64,000 nt of DNA, taken from Flavonifractor sp963557075 (GTDB lineage: Bacteria; Bacillota; Clostridia; Oscillospirales; Oscillospiraceae). Of the stretch, positions 15,741 through 23,784 are shown in pieces; within the stretch, counting starts at the first letter, position 1; every line of letters begins with the position of its first letter. The notes under the pieces were generated by a model that saw nothing but the letters and a program-made list of their open reading frames with translations, did not search any database and had not been told where the DNA came from. A program made the position numbers and the translations under genes. The stretch is from contig CAUWDA010000004.1 in assembly GCA_963557075.1 (NCBI GenBank), forward strand, positions 45,313 through 109,312, in the 5' to 3' direction.

Positions 15741-15812
15741 CGTACCCAAACCGGCGGTTGGGTACGCCCTTATCGACGAGACCAATATATATGTTATTGC
15801 GAAAAATGTCAA
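15741..15812 (-). promoter_or_regulatory. potA promoter and 5' leader hairpin
   Basis: On the minus strand TTGACA (15807-15812) and TATATT (15784-15789) are 17 bases apart. The early transcript contains CGTACCCAA (15741-15749) with TTGGGTACG (15758-15766), a 9-bp stem near the 5' end. The hairpin might stabilise the message or bind a regulator. Confidence 0.7.
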
Positions 15813-15840
15813 TAATAAAACGGCTTTTTTTCGGGGGATT

Positions 15841-16047
15841 TTACGGCTCTCTGTCCTTGGCGGGCCGGGACGGAGCAGAGGGGAGCAGCTGGTAGATGCG
15901 CTCGGATCGAGGCGGAGCGCCGCCGGCGGCCTGCCAGCCGGCGGAAAAGGCGATGCGGACCATGGCAAACAGGGCATTTTCCGCCTCGTCATACTCGTGC
16001 CGGTCCAGGAAGTCGGCGAAGCACCGTTCAAACTCGTTGGAGTACAT
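15841..16047 (-). CDS. Small hypothetical protein divergent from XRE gene
   Basis: A 68-residue protein, MYSNEFERCFADFLDRHEYD at the start, with acidic residues in the first half (DEAENALFAMVRIAFSAGWQAAGG) and a proline-rich end. No family is recognised. GAGGTG lies about six bases before ATG 16047; an in-frame ATG at 16053 sits directly on the binding site. The helix ENALFAMVRIAFSAGWQA is amphipathic and could mediate dimerisation. It is transcribed away from the small XRE regulator, across an AT-rich 100-base gap, so it could be a target or partner of that regulator. Function unknown. Confidence 0.6.
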   Translation of the reverse strand: MYSNEFERCFADFLDRHEYDEAENALFAMVRIAFSAGWQAAGGAPPRSERIYQLLPSAPSRPAKDREP

Positions 16048-16143
16048 ATCCATCACCTCAATGGATATAATAACATATATAGTGATGAAATACAATATAT
16101 TATGGTGTATAAGGGATGAAGTAAGTTGCCTACAAAAGAAGGA

Positions 16144-16177
16144 GCTCTCGCTACACTTAAATAAAAGGAGCGAGAGC
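16144..16177 (+). promoter_or_regulatory. Hairpin around the XRE ribosome binding site
   Basis: GCTCTCGCT (16144-16152) and AGCGAGAGC (16169-16177) form a perfect 9-bp stem directly before ATG 16180. AAAAGGAG falls in the loop and stem base. This may limit translation of the regulator or, as DNA, act as its own operator. Confidence 0.5.
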
Positions 16178-16179
16178 CG

Positions 16180-16404
16180 ATGGATGCCAAACATTATAAA
16201 ATATTTGTCCAGATTGGATTAAATATCATGTACTACAGAAAAGAACGGGGCTGGACGCAGATGGATCTAGCCGAAGCTGTTGATTTAAGCCGAAATCATA
16301 TGCAGCGGATCGAAGCGGCCACGGCGGTCCCCAGCCTGTCCACCCTGCTGGACATCGCCGATGCCCTGGGTGTGCCGGTGCAGAAGCTGTTTGACGCGCG
16401 GTGA
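16180..16404 (+). CDS. XRE-family helix-turn-helix regulator
   Basis: A 74-residue protein that is essentially one lambda-repressor-like DNA-binding domain. The helices are readable: NIMYYRKERGWTQMDLAEAVDLSRNHMQRIEAATAVPSLSTLLDIADALGV, with the recognition helix around SRNHMQRIE and the usual WTQ helix start. No sensing domain is attached. It starts after a hairpin that contains the ribosome binding site and lies opposite a small acidic protein gene, a common layout for autoregulated small regulators. Targets are unknown. A membrane-anchored protein gene follows 53 bases downstream on the same strand and may be co-transcribed. Confidence 0.85.
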   Translation: MDAKHYKIFVQIGLNIMYYRKERGWTQMDLAEAVDLSRNHMQRIEAATAVPSLSTLLDIADALGVPVQKLFDAR

Positions 16405-16456
16405 GCGGACAGAAGCGGCAAGCTGTGTGGAGACACGAAAGAACAGGGGGGATAGC

Positions 16457-16924
16457 ATGGAAAAGACATCTGGCGGCTGGAAACGTGTGATGGCCTGCTC
16501 CGTCGGCGTGGTGTGCGGGTTGCTCATTCTGGTCGGCGCATGGTGGGGGAGCCACGCCCGGGCATTCCGGGTCTTGATGGAGCGGCTGCCGACGGCCGAA
16601 GACTGCGAAATGCAGTTTTATGTGAGCGATGAGGACGGACACCGGGAGCGGAGGACCATCGACGATCCGCAGGACCGCGCGGCGGTACTGGCCGAGGTGG
16701 AACGGTTGGATTTTTCCTGGCCCAGGCTGTCAGACGATCTGTGGGACGCGGCAGAATATTATAGCTGCTTCTGGATAGAAATCTATAGGACGTCGTACCT
16801 TCTGGAGCTTCAGATCCCATTGGACGATCCGCAGCAGGGCCTTATCCGGGCCGATGGCAAGGCGTTCCATGTGGAGGGCGGCGAGGCGTTTTTGGCGGCC
16901 TTGGAAGGCTGGTTGTACGAGTAG
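16457..16924 (+). CDS. Hypothetical membrane-anchored protein
   Basis: A 155-residue protein with one N-terminal membrane segment (VMACSVGVVCGLLILVGAWWG, residues about 11-31) and an extracytoplasmic domain rich in acidic and aromatic residues. No cysteine lipobox or known fold is recognised. ATG 16457 follows GGGGGGAT. The outer domain has a pattern of alternating strands (CEMQFYVSDEDGHRERRTI, CFWIEIYRTSYLLELQI, GLIRADGKAFHVEGGEAF) that suggests a small beta-rich domain. It follows the small XRE gene on the same strand and ends before a strong hairpin. Function unknown. Confidence 0.65.
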   Translation: MEKTSGGWKRVMACSVGVVCGLLILVGAWWGSHARAFRVLMERLPTAEDCEMQFYVSDEDGHRERRTIDDPQDRAAVLAEVERLDFSWPRLSDDLWDAAEYYSCFWIEIYRTSYLLELQIPLDDPQQGLIRADGKAFHVEGGEAFLAALEGWLYE

Positions 16925-16941
16925 AGAGATGGAAACAAACA

Positions 16942-16972
16942 GTCTGCGGCGCCCTGACCGGGCGCCGCAGAC
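16942..16972. terminator. Convergent terminator
   Basis: GTCTGCGGCGCCC and GGGCGCCGCAGAC make a 13-bp perfect stem with loop TGACC. It separates the convergent membrane-protein and pseudouridine synthase genes; U-rich sequence is present mainly on the minus side. Confidence 0.75.
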
Positions 16973-16981
16973 GTTCTATTC

Positions 16982-17941
16982 TTATTCCCCAAAATATTCC
17001 GACACAAAGTCCACGTTGTCCACCGTGAACACCTTGCCCCTTAAATATTCCAGGATCCCCGCATCGGTGGGGAAGGTGAAGGCCAGCTTGTAGGAGTACA
17101 GGGCCTGGAAGGAGCGGCCGTACTGCTTGTTGTCCCGCTCCCGGCCGTACTTGCCGTCCCCCAGCAGAGGATGACCGGCGGCGGCGAACTGGGCCCGGAT
17201 CTGGTGGGTGCGCCCGGTCAAAAGCTCGCACTCCACCAGGGAAAGCCCCCGGTTGACTTTCAGGGTCTTATATAAGGTGGCGGCGCTCTTGCCGCCGGGC
17301 ACCGGGCGGCTGAACACCTTCACCTGGGCCTTGCTCTCGTCCTTGAGAAGAAAACCCTCCAGCTTGCCCTGGGGCGGAGTCATGCGCCCGTGGATGATAG
17401 CCAGGTAGAACTTGGCGATCTCCCGGTCCCGGATCTTCTGGTTGAGGATGCGCAGGGTCTCGGCGTTCTTGGCGGCCATGACGATGCCGCCGGTGTTGCG
17501 GTCGATGCGGTTGCACAGGGCGGGGGTGAAGGAGTGCTCGTCCCGGGGATTCCACTCCTTCTTCTGATAGAGGTGGGCCTGGATATGGGTGATGAGGGTG
17601 TTGACCTTCTCGTGCTCGTCGGCGTGGCACAGCAGGCCGGGCCGCTTGTTGAGCAGCATCAGGTTTTCATCCTCGTATACGATATCCAGCTTGGGCTTGA
17701 ACACCGCCAGAAAGGCGTTGTCCTCCCGGGGCTGGTCAAAGAACTCGTCGTTGATGTATAATTGCAGTACATCCCCCACCTGGAGCCGGACGTCCCGCTG
17801 GGAGCCCTTGCCGTTGACCTTCACCCGCTTGAGCCGGATATACTTCTGGGCCAGAGGGGCGGGGAGCAGGGGCAGGGTCTTGCCCAGCCACCGGTCCAGC
17901 CGCTGTCCGGCGTCATTCTTTCCAATGGTAAATTCCCGCAT
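16982..17941 (-). CDS. RluA-family pseudouridine synthase (S4 domain)
   Basis: A 319-residue RNA-modifying enzyme that isomerises uridine to pseudouridine in rRNA or tRNA. An N-terminal S4-like RNA-binding region (AGQRLDRWLGKTLP, RLKRVKVNGK) precedes the catalytic domain. The catalytic aspartate is in CNRIDRNTGG, a variant of the usual HRLDxxTSG motif with N for H. Later motifs LLTGRTHQIRAQFAAAGHPLLGDGKYG are canonical. GGAGGT precedes ATG 17941; the frame extends further but crosses the yceD promoter. The target site cannot be named. A second family member lies at 50763-51662. Confidence 0.88.
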   Translation of the reverse strand: MREFTIGKNDAGQRLDRWLGKTLPLLPAPLAQKYIRLKRVKVNGKGSQRDVRLQVGDVLQLYINDEFFDQPREDNAFLAVFKPKLDIVYEDENLMLLNKRPGLLCHADEHEKVNTLITHIQAHLYQKKEWNPRDEHSFTPALCNRIDRNTGGIVMAAKNAETLRILNQKIRDREIAKFYLAIIHGRMTPPQGKLEGFLLKDESKAQVKVFSRPVPGGKSAATLYKTLKVNRGLSLVECELLTGRTHQIRAQFAAAGHPLLGDGKYGRERDNKQYGRSFQALYSYKLAFTFPTDAGILEYLRGKVFTVDNVDFVSEYFGE

Positions 17942-18069
17942 AGTGACCTCCGCCGCGCCGGAGCGCGATTTTTTCAGTGACTCTATATTATACCGGTTTC
18001 CCTGTTGGAGCGCAAGGCGGACCGGTGGGGAGAACGCAAAAAAAGGCAGAAAAAAGTTGAAAAAAAGAT

Positions 18070-18098
18070 TTGACAACCCGGCGTATTTTCGCTATAAT
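18070..18098 (+). promoter_or_regulatory. Consensus promoter of yceD-rpmF
   Basis: TTGACA (18070-18075) and TATAAT (18093-18098), both perfect consensus, with a 17-base spacer, 30 bases before the yceD start. This predicts strong constitutive expression, fitting a ribosomal protein operon. Confidence 0.92.
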
Positions 18099-18127
18099 AT
18101 TCCGCGTACCGTTATGAGGAGGGTATT

Positions 18128-18628
18128 ATGCGCTTAGATCTGAGGGAGATACTTCATGTGCCGGGCGCCTCTCTGCCCTTTGAGTCCCAGATGGACCTGT
18201 CCGAGCTGGATTTTTACGGCGCGCAGCCTTTCGCTCACCCTGTGGTGATCCGGGGGACGGTGCGCAACATGGCGGACGCCCTGTTGCTGGAGGGGGCTGC
18301 GGAGACCACCATGGAACTGGTGTGTGACCGCTGTCTCAAGCCCTTTCAGCAGGACCTGCATCTGCCCGTCAGCACCCTGCTGGCGGAGACGCTGGAGGAC
18401 GAGGAGAACGACGAGATCGTGCTCCTGGAGGACGGCGCTGTGGATCTGGACGACTTGTTCACCACGGCATTGGTCCTGTCCATGGACTCCAAGCACGTCT
18501 GTTCCGAGGACTGCAAAGGCCTGTGCGCCACCTGCGGCGCCGATCTGAACGAGGGCCCCTGCGGATGCAGAAGAGAGATCGATCCACGTTTGGCTGCCCT
18601 TGCGCAGCTGTTGGATAAAGATGAGTAA
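18128..18628 (+). CDS. yceD: YceD family protein (DUF177)
   Basis: A 166-residue protein of the YceD family, which is required for normal 23S rRNA accumulation in bacteria and plants. Two zinc-type cysteine pairs are visible: CDRCLKPF in the middle and CSEDCKGLCATCGADLN near the C terminus, as in other Firmicutes members. The acidic stretch EDEENDEIVLLEDGAVDLDDL is typical. ATG 18128 follows GAGGAGGG. The gene sits directly before rpmF, the near-universal arrangement of this family, which supports its role in large-subunit biogenesis. Confidence 0.9.
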   Translation: MRLDLREILHVPGASLPFESQMDLSELDFYGAQPFAHPVVIRGTVRNMADALLLEGAAETTMELVCDRCLKPFQQDLHLPVSTLLAETLEDEENDEIVLLEDGAVDLDDLFTTALVLSMDSKHVCSEDCKGLCATCGADLNEGPCGCRREIDPRLAALAQLLDKDE

Positions 18629-18669
18629 GATTTGCCCGGCCAGGGCATGAACCTAAGGAGGTGTCATAG

Positions 18670-18867
18670 ATGGCAGTCCCTAAGAGTAAAGTGTCCAAGC
18701 AGCGCCGGAATAAGCGCCGCAGCTCCGTGTGGAAGCTGGAGACTCCCGGCGTCACCACCTGCCCCAAGTGCGGTGCGTTCCGCCTGCCCCACCGGATGTG
18801 CAAGAGCTGCATGACCTACAAGGGCCATGAGTTCGGCAAGGTGGAAACCACTGCTGAGGCGAACTAA
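18670..18867 (+). CDS. rpmF: 50S ribosomal protein L32
   Basis: A 65-residue large-subunit protein. It begins AVPKSKVSKQRRNKRRS, the standard L32 opening, and has a zinc-ribbon CPKCGAFRLPHRMCKSC with four cysteines, so this is the zinc-binding (C+) form. AAGGAGGTG lies before ATG 18670. It follows yceD by 41 bases and is followed by a terminator. Confidence 0.97.
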   Translation: MAVPKSKVSKQRRNKRRSSVWKLETPGVTTCPKCGAFRLPHRMCKSCMTYKGHEFGKVETTAEAN

Positions 18868-18875
18868 ATAGCCGA

Positions 18876-18910
18876 AAAAGAAGAGGGGAGAGAAGCCCCT
18901 CTTTCTTTTT
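18876..18910 (+). terminator. Terminator after rpmF
   Basis: AAGAGGGG and CCCCTCTT form the stem with an AGAGAAG loop, followed by TTTCTTTTT. Confidence 0.85.
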
Positions 18911-18997
18911 GCCCGGAAATGGGGTACAATAGCAAAAGAAGCGCACAGCGCGGCATAAATATGCGGGCTGTCGAGTCTGCGAAGAAGGAGCGCGCCC

Positions 18998-20365
18998 ATG
19001 AGTCTGACCAAAATCGCATCGGTGGACCCCCACAGCCCGGCCCGGAGGGCGGGCGTCAGGCCGGGGGAGACCCTGACCCACATCAACGGCCACCCCATCG
19101 TGGACGTGCTGGATTACAAATTTTATGCCTACGACCCCCGTCTGGAGCTGACCCTGTCCGGGCCGGACGGCGGCAGCCGCACCCTCCGGCTCCGGAAGGA
19201 GGAGGGGGAGGACCTGGGGCTGAATTTCGAGACTTACCTGATGGACAGGGCCCGGTCCTGCGCCAATCGGTGTATTTTCTGCTTTGTGGACCAGATGCCC
19301 CCCGGCATGCGGGACACCCTCTATTTCAAGGACGACGACGCCCGCCTGTCCTTCCTGATGGGCAACTACATCACCCTGACCAACCTCTCCAGGCGGGAGA
19401 TCCAGCGGGTGATGGATCTGCGCATCAGCCCCATCAATATCTCGGTCCACGCCACCGACCCGGCCCTGCGTACCGCCATGCTCAAGAATCCCCGGGCCGG
19501 GGAATGCATGGACATCATGCGGGAATTTGCCGGCGCGGGGATCGAAATGAACTGCCAGGTCGTGGCCTGTCCCGGCGTCAACGACGGCCCCGCCCTGGAC
19601 CGCACCCTGCGGGAGCTGGGGGAGCTCCATCCCGGGGTGACCAGCGTGGCGGTGGTGCCGGTGGGCGTCACCCGCTTCCGGGAGGGCCTGTGCCCCATCG
19701 AGCCTTACACCAGGGAGCAGGCCGCCGCCCTTATCGATCAGGTGGAGACCTTTGCCCAGGCTTTTATGCAGAAGCACGGCACCAGCCTGGCCTGGTGCTC
19801 CGACGAGTTCTACCTGCTGGCCGGGCGGGAACTGCCGGACAAGAGCTATTATGAGGATATGGACCAGCTGGAGAACGGGGTGGGTATGCTGCGCCTGTTG
19901 ACCAGCCAGGCGGAGATGGCCCTGGAGGATGAAGAGCCGGTGGGGACGGAACCCTTTTCCATCGCCACCGGCCTGTCCGCCGCGCCCTTTGTACAGAAGA
20001 TCGTGGATGCCGCCCGGGAAAAGTGCGGCGGGGTGCAGGGGACGGTCTATCCCATCGTCAACCGCTTTTTTGGAGAGACCATCACCGTGTCCGGCCTGAT
20101 CACCGGCGCTGACCTGAAGGAGCAGCTTCAGGGAAAAGAGCTGGGCCGCCGCCTGCTCATCCCGGACAATATGCTCCGGGCGGGGGAGCGGGTGTTTTTG
20201 GACGACGTGACCGTGGAGGAGCTGGAGCGGGCTCTGGGCGTGACCGTGATCCCCGTGCCCGCCGACAGCGGGTTTGACCTGGCTGACGCAATTCTGGGCC
20301 GGGAAGTGACGGCCCACTGCCCCGTGCTGCCTCCGGAGGCAGAGTATTACCGTTATAACCCATAG
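18998..20365 (+). CDS. PDZ and radical SAM protein with DUF512
   Basis: A 455-residue protein with an N-terminal PDZ-like domain (ASVDPHSPARRAGVRPGETLTHINGHPI), a radical SAM core with the cluster motif CANRCIFC at about residues 88-95, and a C-terminal DUF512 domain (SYYEDMDQLENGVGM, FFGETITVSGLITG). This three-part design is widespread in Clostridia and cyanobacteria, usually just upstream of der as here, but no reaction is firmly established. The PDZ domain suggests protein binding. ATG 18998 follows GAAGGAG. A ninety-base gap separates it from der. Confidence 0.88.
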   Translation: MSLTKIASVDPHSPARRAGVRPGETLTHINGHPIVDVLDYKFYAYDPRLELTLSGPDGGSRTLRLRKEEGEDLGLNFETYLMDRARSCANRCIFCFVDQMPPGMRDTLYFKDDDARLSFLMGNYITLTNLSRREIQRVMDLRISPINISVHATDPALRTAMLKNPRAGECMDIMREFAGAGIEMNCQVVACPGVNDGPALDRTLRELGELHPGVTSVAVVPVGVTRFREGLCPIEPYTREQAAALIDQVETFAQAFMQKHGTSLAWCSDEFYLLAGRELPDKSYYEDMDQLENGVGMLRLLTSQAEMALEDEEPVGTEPFSIATGLSAAPFVQKIVDAAREKCGGVQGTVYPIVNRFFGETITVSGLITGADLKEQLQGKELGRRLLIPDNMLRAGERVFLDDVTVEELERALGVTVIPVPADSGFDLADAILGREVTAHCPVLPPEAEYYRYNP

Positions 20366-20455
20366 GCGGAGCAAGGTCTGCTCCCGGACGCCTCCTCCCC
20401 CGGCCAAACCTGCTGTGCTGGGCTTTGGACGGGGGGCCAATGAAAGGATGATAGA

Positions 20456-21778
20456 ATGAAACCGTTGATCGCTATTGTGGGCCGGCCCAACGTGGGCAAG
20501 TCCATGCTGTTCAATAAGCTGGTGGGCCAGCGGCTGTCCATCGTGGAGGATACCCCCGGCGTCACCCGGGACCGGCTGTATGCCGAGGCCGAGTGGCTGG
20601 GCCGGAAGTTCGACCTGGTGGATACCGGCGGCATCGAGCCGGGCACCGACAGCGAGATCTTGGCCTTCATGCGGCAGCAGGCGGAGATCGCCATCCAGAA
20701 CGCCACCGTTATCATCTTCCTGTGCGACGTCAAGACCGGCCTCACCGCGTCGGACCAGGAGGTAGCCAACATGCTGCTCCGCTCCGGCAAGCCGGTGGTG
20801 CTGGCGGTGAACAAGATGGACCAGGTGGGCCACACCAACCCGGATATCTATGAGTTTTACAATCTGGGCCTGGGCGATCCCATCGCCGTCTCCGCCGTCC
20901 ATGGACACGGTACCGGCGACCTGCTGGACGAGTGCTTCAAGTACTTCCCCCCGGAGGACGAGGAGGAAGAGGACGACGACGTGGTCAAGGTGGCCATCAT
21001 CGGCAAGCCCAACGTGGGCAAGTCCTCCCTGGTCAACCGGATCCTGGGGGAGAAGCGGGTCATTGTCAGCGATATGGCGGGCACCACCCGGGACGCGGTG
21101 GACAGCTACTTTGAGGACGCCAAGGGCAAGTATCTGCTCATTGACACCGCCGGGATGCGGAAGAAATCCAAGGTGGACGACCCCATTGAGAAATTCTCTG
21201 TGCTCCGGGCCACCATGGCCATCGAGCGGGCCGACGTGTGTCTCATCATGATTGACGCCAACGAGGGAGTCACCGAGCAGGATACCAAGGTGGCCGGTCT
21301 GGCCCATGAGGCGGGCAAGGCTTGTATCATCGTGGTCAACAAGTGGGACGCCGTGGAGAAGGACGACAAGACCATGGACCGGATGCGTCAGGACATCCGC
21401 CGGGACCTGTCCTATATGACCTACGCCCCCATCCTGTTCATCTCCGCCCTGACGGGCCAGCGGGTGGACCGCCTCTTCGAGCTTATCAACTATGTGGTGG
21501 ACCAGGCCTCTCTGCGGATCACCACCGGCATGCTCAACTCGGTGCTGGCCGACGCCACCGCCCGGGTGCAGCCCCCCACGGACAAGGGCCGCCGTCTGAA
21601 GATCTACTATATGACCCAGATCGGCATCAAGCCCCCCCACTTCGTCTGCTTCTGCAACGACGCCAAGCTCTTCCACTTCTCCTATCAGCGCTATCTGGAA
21701 AATCAGATCCGCTCTACCTTCGGGCTGGAGGGTACCCCGGTGCGGCTCACCATCCGGCAGAAGAGTGACAAGGAGTGA
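20456..21778 (+). CDS. der: Ribosome assembly GTPase Der (EngA)
   Basis: Der is an essential tandem GTPase for 50S assembly. The 440-residue protein has two G domains and a C-terminal KH-like domain. P-loops are GRPNVGKS (residues 9-16) and GKPNVGKS in the second domain; DTPGVTRD and DMAGTTRD are switch I regions; NKMD and NKWD bind guanine. An acidic linker PPEDEEEEDDDVV joins the G domains. ATG 20456 follows GAAAGGATG. It is followed within six bases by plsY, so the two share a transcript. Confidence 0.97.
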   Translation: MKPLIAIVGRPNVGKSMLFNKLVGQRLSIVEDTPGVTRDRLYAEAEWLGRKFDLVDTGGIEPGTDSEILAFMRQQAEIAIQNATVIIFLCDVKTGLTASDQEVANMLLRSGKPVVLAVNKMDQVGHTNPDIYEFYNLGLGDPIAVSAVHGHGTGDLLDECFKYFPPEDEEEEDDDVVKVAIIGKPNVGKSSLVNRILGEKRVIVSDMAGTTRDAVDSYFEDAKGKYLLIDTAGMRKKSKVDDPIEKFSVLRATMAIERADVCLIMIDANEGVTEQDTKVAGLAHEAGKACIIVVNKWDAVEKDDKTMDRMRQDIRRDLSYMTYAPILFISALTGQRVDRLFELINYVVDQASLRITTGMLNSVLADATARVQPPTDKGRRLKIYYMTQIGIKPPHFVCFCNDAKLFHFSYQRYLENQIRSTFGLEGTPVRLTIRQKSDKE

Positions 21779-21784
21779 CGAGAA

Positions 21785-22474
21785 ATGGATTGGACAATGT
21801 ATGCAATCCTGGCCTATGCCGGCGTAGCCTTGGCGGCCTACTTCTTGGGCTGCTTCAACGGAGCGGTCATCGTCTCCAAATACATCCTGCGGGATGACGT
21901 GCGTACCCACGGCAGCGGCAACGCCGGCCTGACCAACTTCTACCGCACTTTCGGCGGCCCGCTGACCCTGGTGGTCATCCTCACCGACGTGCTCAAGGCG
22001 GTGATCGCGGTACTGATCGGGTGCTGGGTCTTTGGCGCGGGCGGGGCATTCGGCGTGGTGGTTGGAAAGTACTGGGCAGGCACCTTCTGCCTGCTGGGCC
22101 ACATGTTCCCCTGTATGTTCCACTTCAAAGGGGGCAAGGGCATCCTCTCCGGTGGCACCATCGCCATCATGATGGACTGGCGCATCGCCCTGGTGGTGTG
22201 GGGCGGGTTTATTATCTTGGCCGCACTCACCAAGTGGGTCTCCCTGGGCTCCATCTGGGCGGGGGCCTCCTTCCCCTTTGCCACCGCTTTTGTCTACCGG
22301 GATTATCTGCTGGACCCGGCTTGGTCCGCCCACGCGTGGCTGGTGCTCATCCTGTCCATCGTCCTGGGCGGTCTCATCGTGTGGAAGCACCGGGACAACC
22401 TGAAGCGTATCCTCAGCGGTACAGAATCCAAATTCAGCCTGCACCGGAAGAAGGATGGAGGGGCAGTAAAATGA
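21785..22474 (+). CDS. plsY: Glycerol-3-phosphate acyltransferase PlsY
   Basis: PlsY acylates glycerol-3-phosphate from acyl-phosphate, the first step of phospholipid synthesis, in the membrane. The 229-residue protein has about five membrane segments and conserved loops: GCFNGAVIVSKY, DVRTHGSGNAGLTNFYRTFG (the acyl-phosphate and glycerol-3-phosphate loop) and GHMFPCMFHFKGGKGI. It is slightly longer than many PlsY proteins (near 200 residues) because of a longer N terminus and tail. Its stop overlaps the gpsA start (ATGA), linking acyltransferase with the enzyme making its substrate. Confidence 0.94.
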   Translation: MDWTMYAILAYAGVALAAYFLGCFNGAVIVSKYILRDDVRTHGSGNAGLTNFYRTFGGPLTLVVILTDVLKAVIAVLIGCWVFGAGGAFGVVVGKYWAGTFCLLGHMFPCMFHFKGGKGILSGGTIAIMMDWRIALVVWGGFIILAALTKWVSLGSIWAGASFPFATAFVYRDYLLDPAWSAHAWLVLILSIVLGGLIVWKHRDNLKRILSGTESKFSLHRKKDGGAVK

Positions 22475-23472
22475 AGATCTCTGTCATGGGCAGCGGCGGC
22501 TGGGGCACGGCTCTGGCCCTGGTGCTGCTGGAAAACGGCCACGACGTGACCCTGTGGTCCTACACCGAGGCGGAGTCCAGCCTGCTGCGGGAGCAGCGGG
22601 AGAATCCCATGCTGAAGGGCGTGGCTCTGCCTGAGGAGCTGAAGCTGACGTCCGCGCTGGACTGTGTGAAGGGGTGCGGCGCGGTGGTGCTGGCCACCCC
22701 GTCCTTTGCCGTGCGCACCACGGCCCGGGCGGTGGCCCCCCTGCTGGACCCCGGCGCAGTGCTGGTGTCGGTGTCCAAGGGCATTGAGAAGGACACCTCC
22801 CTCACCCTCACCGACGCCATCGCCCAGGAGGTGGGGGACGCCCATCCCATCGTGGCCCTGTCCGGCCCTTCCCACGCGGAGGAGGTGGGCCGCCATGTGC
22901 CCACCGTGGTGGTGTCTGCGTCCCGGGACCGGGCGGCCGCTGAGCGGGTCCAGGACCTGTTTATGAACGAGCGCTTCCGGGTGTACGCCTCCGACGACGT
23001 GGTGGGTGTGGAGCTGGGCGCAGCCCTGAAAAACGTCATCGCGCTGTGTGCCGGCATCAGTGACGGCATGGGCTATGGGGATAACACCAAGGCGGCGCTG
23101 ATGACCCGCGGCCTGACGGAGATCGCCCGGCTGGGCGTGGCCATGGGAGGGCGCAGAGAGACCTTTGCGGGCCTGTCCGGCGTGGGCGACCTGATCGTGA
23201 CCTGTACCTCCATGCACTCCAGAAACCGCCGCTGCGGCATCCTGATCGGCAAGGGGATGCCCACCAGTCAGGCGGTGCAGGAGATCGGCGCCGTGGTGGA
23301 GGGCTACTATGCCGCGGCTACCGCCCGGGCGCTGGCCCGGAAGGTGGGGGTGGAGATGCCCATCACCGAGGCGGCCTATCAGGTGCTCTATGAGGACAAG
23401 GACCCCCGCCAGGTGATCGTGGATTTGATGACCCGGGAGCGGAAACACGAGCTGGAGGATAGCTGGGTATAA
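22471..23472 (+). CDS. gpsA: NAD(P)H-dependent glycerol-3-phosphate dehydrogenase
   Basis: GpsA reduces dihydroxyacetone phosphate to glycerol-3-phosphate for lipid synthesis. The 333-residue protein has the Rossmann motif MGSGGWGTALALVLLENGHDV, then the family segments VSVSKGIEKDT, ALSGPSHAEEV, LGAALKNVIALCAGI (catalytic lysine) and GLSGVGDLIVTCTSMHSRNRR. ATG 22471 overlaps the plsY stop. der-plsY-gpsA form one transcription unit by spacing. No terminator with a clear stem follows; a tRNA promoter begins 40 bases later. Confidence 0.96.
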   Translation: MKISVMGSGGWGTALALVLLENGHDVTLWSYTEAESSLLREQRENPMLKGVALPEELKLTSALDCVKGCGAVVLATPSFAVRTTARAVAPLLDPGAVLVSVSKGIEKDTSLTLTDAIAQEVGDAHPIVALSGPSHAEEVGRHVPTVVVSASRDRAAAERVQDLFMNERFRVYASDDVVGVELGAALKNVIALCAGISDGMGYGDNTKAALMTRGLTEIARLGVAMGGRRETFAGLSGVGDLIVTCTSMHSRNRRCGILIGKGMPTSQAVQEIGAVVEGYYAAATARALARKVGVEMPITEAAYQVLYEDKDPRQVIVDLMTRERKHELEDSWV

Positions 23473-23510
23473 AGCGTTTTTAAAAAATCGCAAAAAAATG
23501 AAAAAAACAC

Positions 23511-23539
23511 TTGCAATCCTCTAAGAGGTGTGGTAATAT
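23511..23539 (+). promoter_or_regulatory. Promoter of tRNA-Pro
   Basis: TTGCAA (23511-23516) and TAATAT (23534-23539) with a 17-base spacer; an overlapping TATAAT is at 23537-23542. The tRNA starts 30 bases later. Confidence 0.7.
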
Positions 23540-23569
23540 AATCAAGCCGTCTGAAATACGGCGGCGATT

Positions 23570-23647
23570 TCCGGGTGTGGCGAAGTTTGGTATCGCGCTT
23601 GAATGGGGTTCAAGAGGCCGCTGGTTCGAATCCAGTCACTCGGACCA
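23570..23647 (+). tRNA. tRNA-Pro(GGG)
   Basis: Acceptor TCCGGGT pairs with ACTCGGA; anticodon stem CTTGA/TCAAG holds the loop ATGGGGT with anticodon GGG (23605-23607) followed by G37. The T arm is CTGG-TTCGAAT-CCAG and CCA is encoded. The gene reads proline CCC and CCU. It marks the left edge of an AT-rich cassette. Confidence 0.93.
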
Positions 23648-23681
23648 TGGGTGAGTCCTTATGGGACTCACCCATTTTTTT
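23647..23681 (+). terminator. Terminator after tRNA-Pro
   Basis: ATGGGTGAGTCC and GGACTCACCCAT form a 12-bp stem with a TTATG loop followed by TTTTTT. It uses the last base of the tRNA. Confidence 0.9.
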
Positions 23682-23705
23682 AGTAATTTGTAAATCCGTT
23701 TTGAG

Positions 23706-23737
23706 AGTTGTACAGAAATGTACAACTTTTTCTTTTT
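23706..23737 (+). terminator. Second terminator at the start of the AT-rich cassette
   Basis: AGTTGTACA-GAAA-TGTACAACT, a perfect 9-bp stem with GAAA tetraloop, followed by a broken T-run to 23737. Base composition matches the cassette rather than the chromosome. Confidence 0.75.
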
Positions 23738-23784
23738 CCAGCCTATATGTAGAAGTCTGATTTGACTACATGATAGGAGGAAAT

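Noticed and set aside
16982..18076. 364-codon version of the pseudouridine synthase
   Set aside because: The extra 45 codons cross the yceD promoter and lack a ribosome binding site; ATG 17941 follows GGAGGT.
18752..22444. 1230-codon open frame on the minus strand
   Set aside because: It runs antisense to rpmF, the DUF512 protein, der and plsY and has no recognisable domain; it is an effect of GC-rich codon usage.
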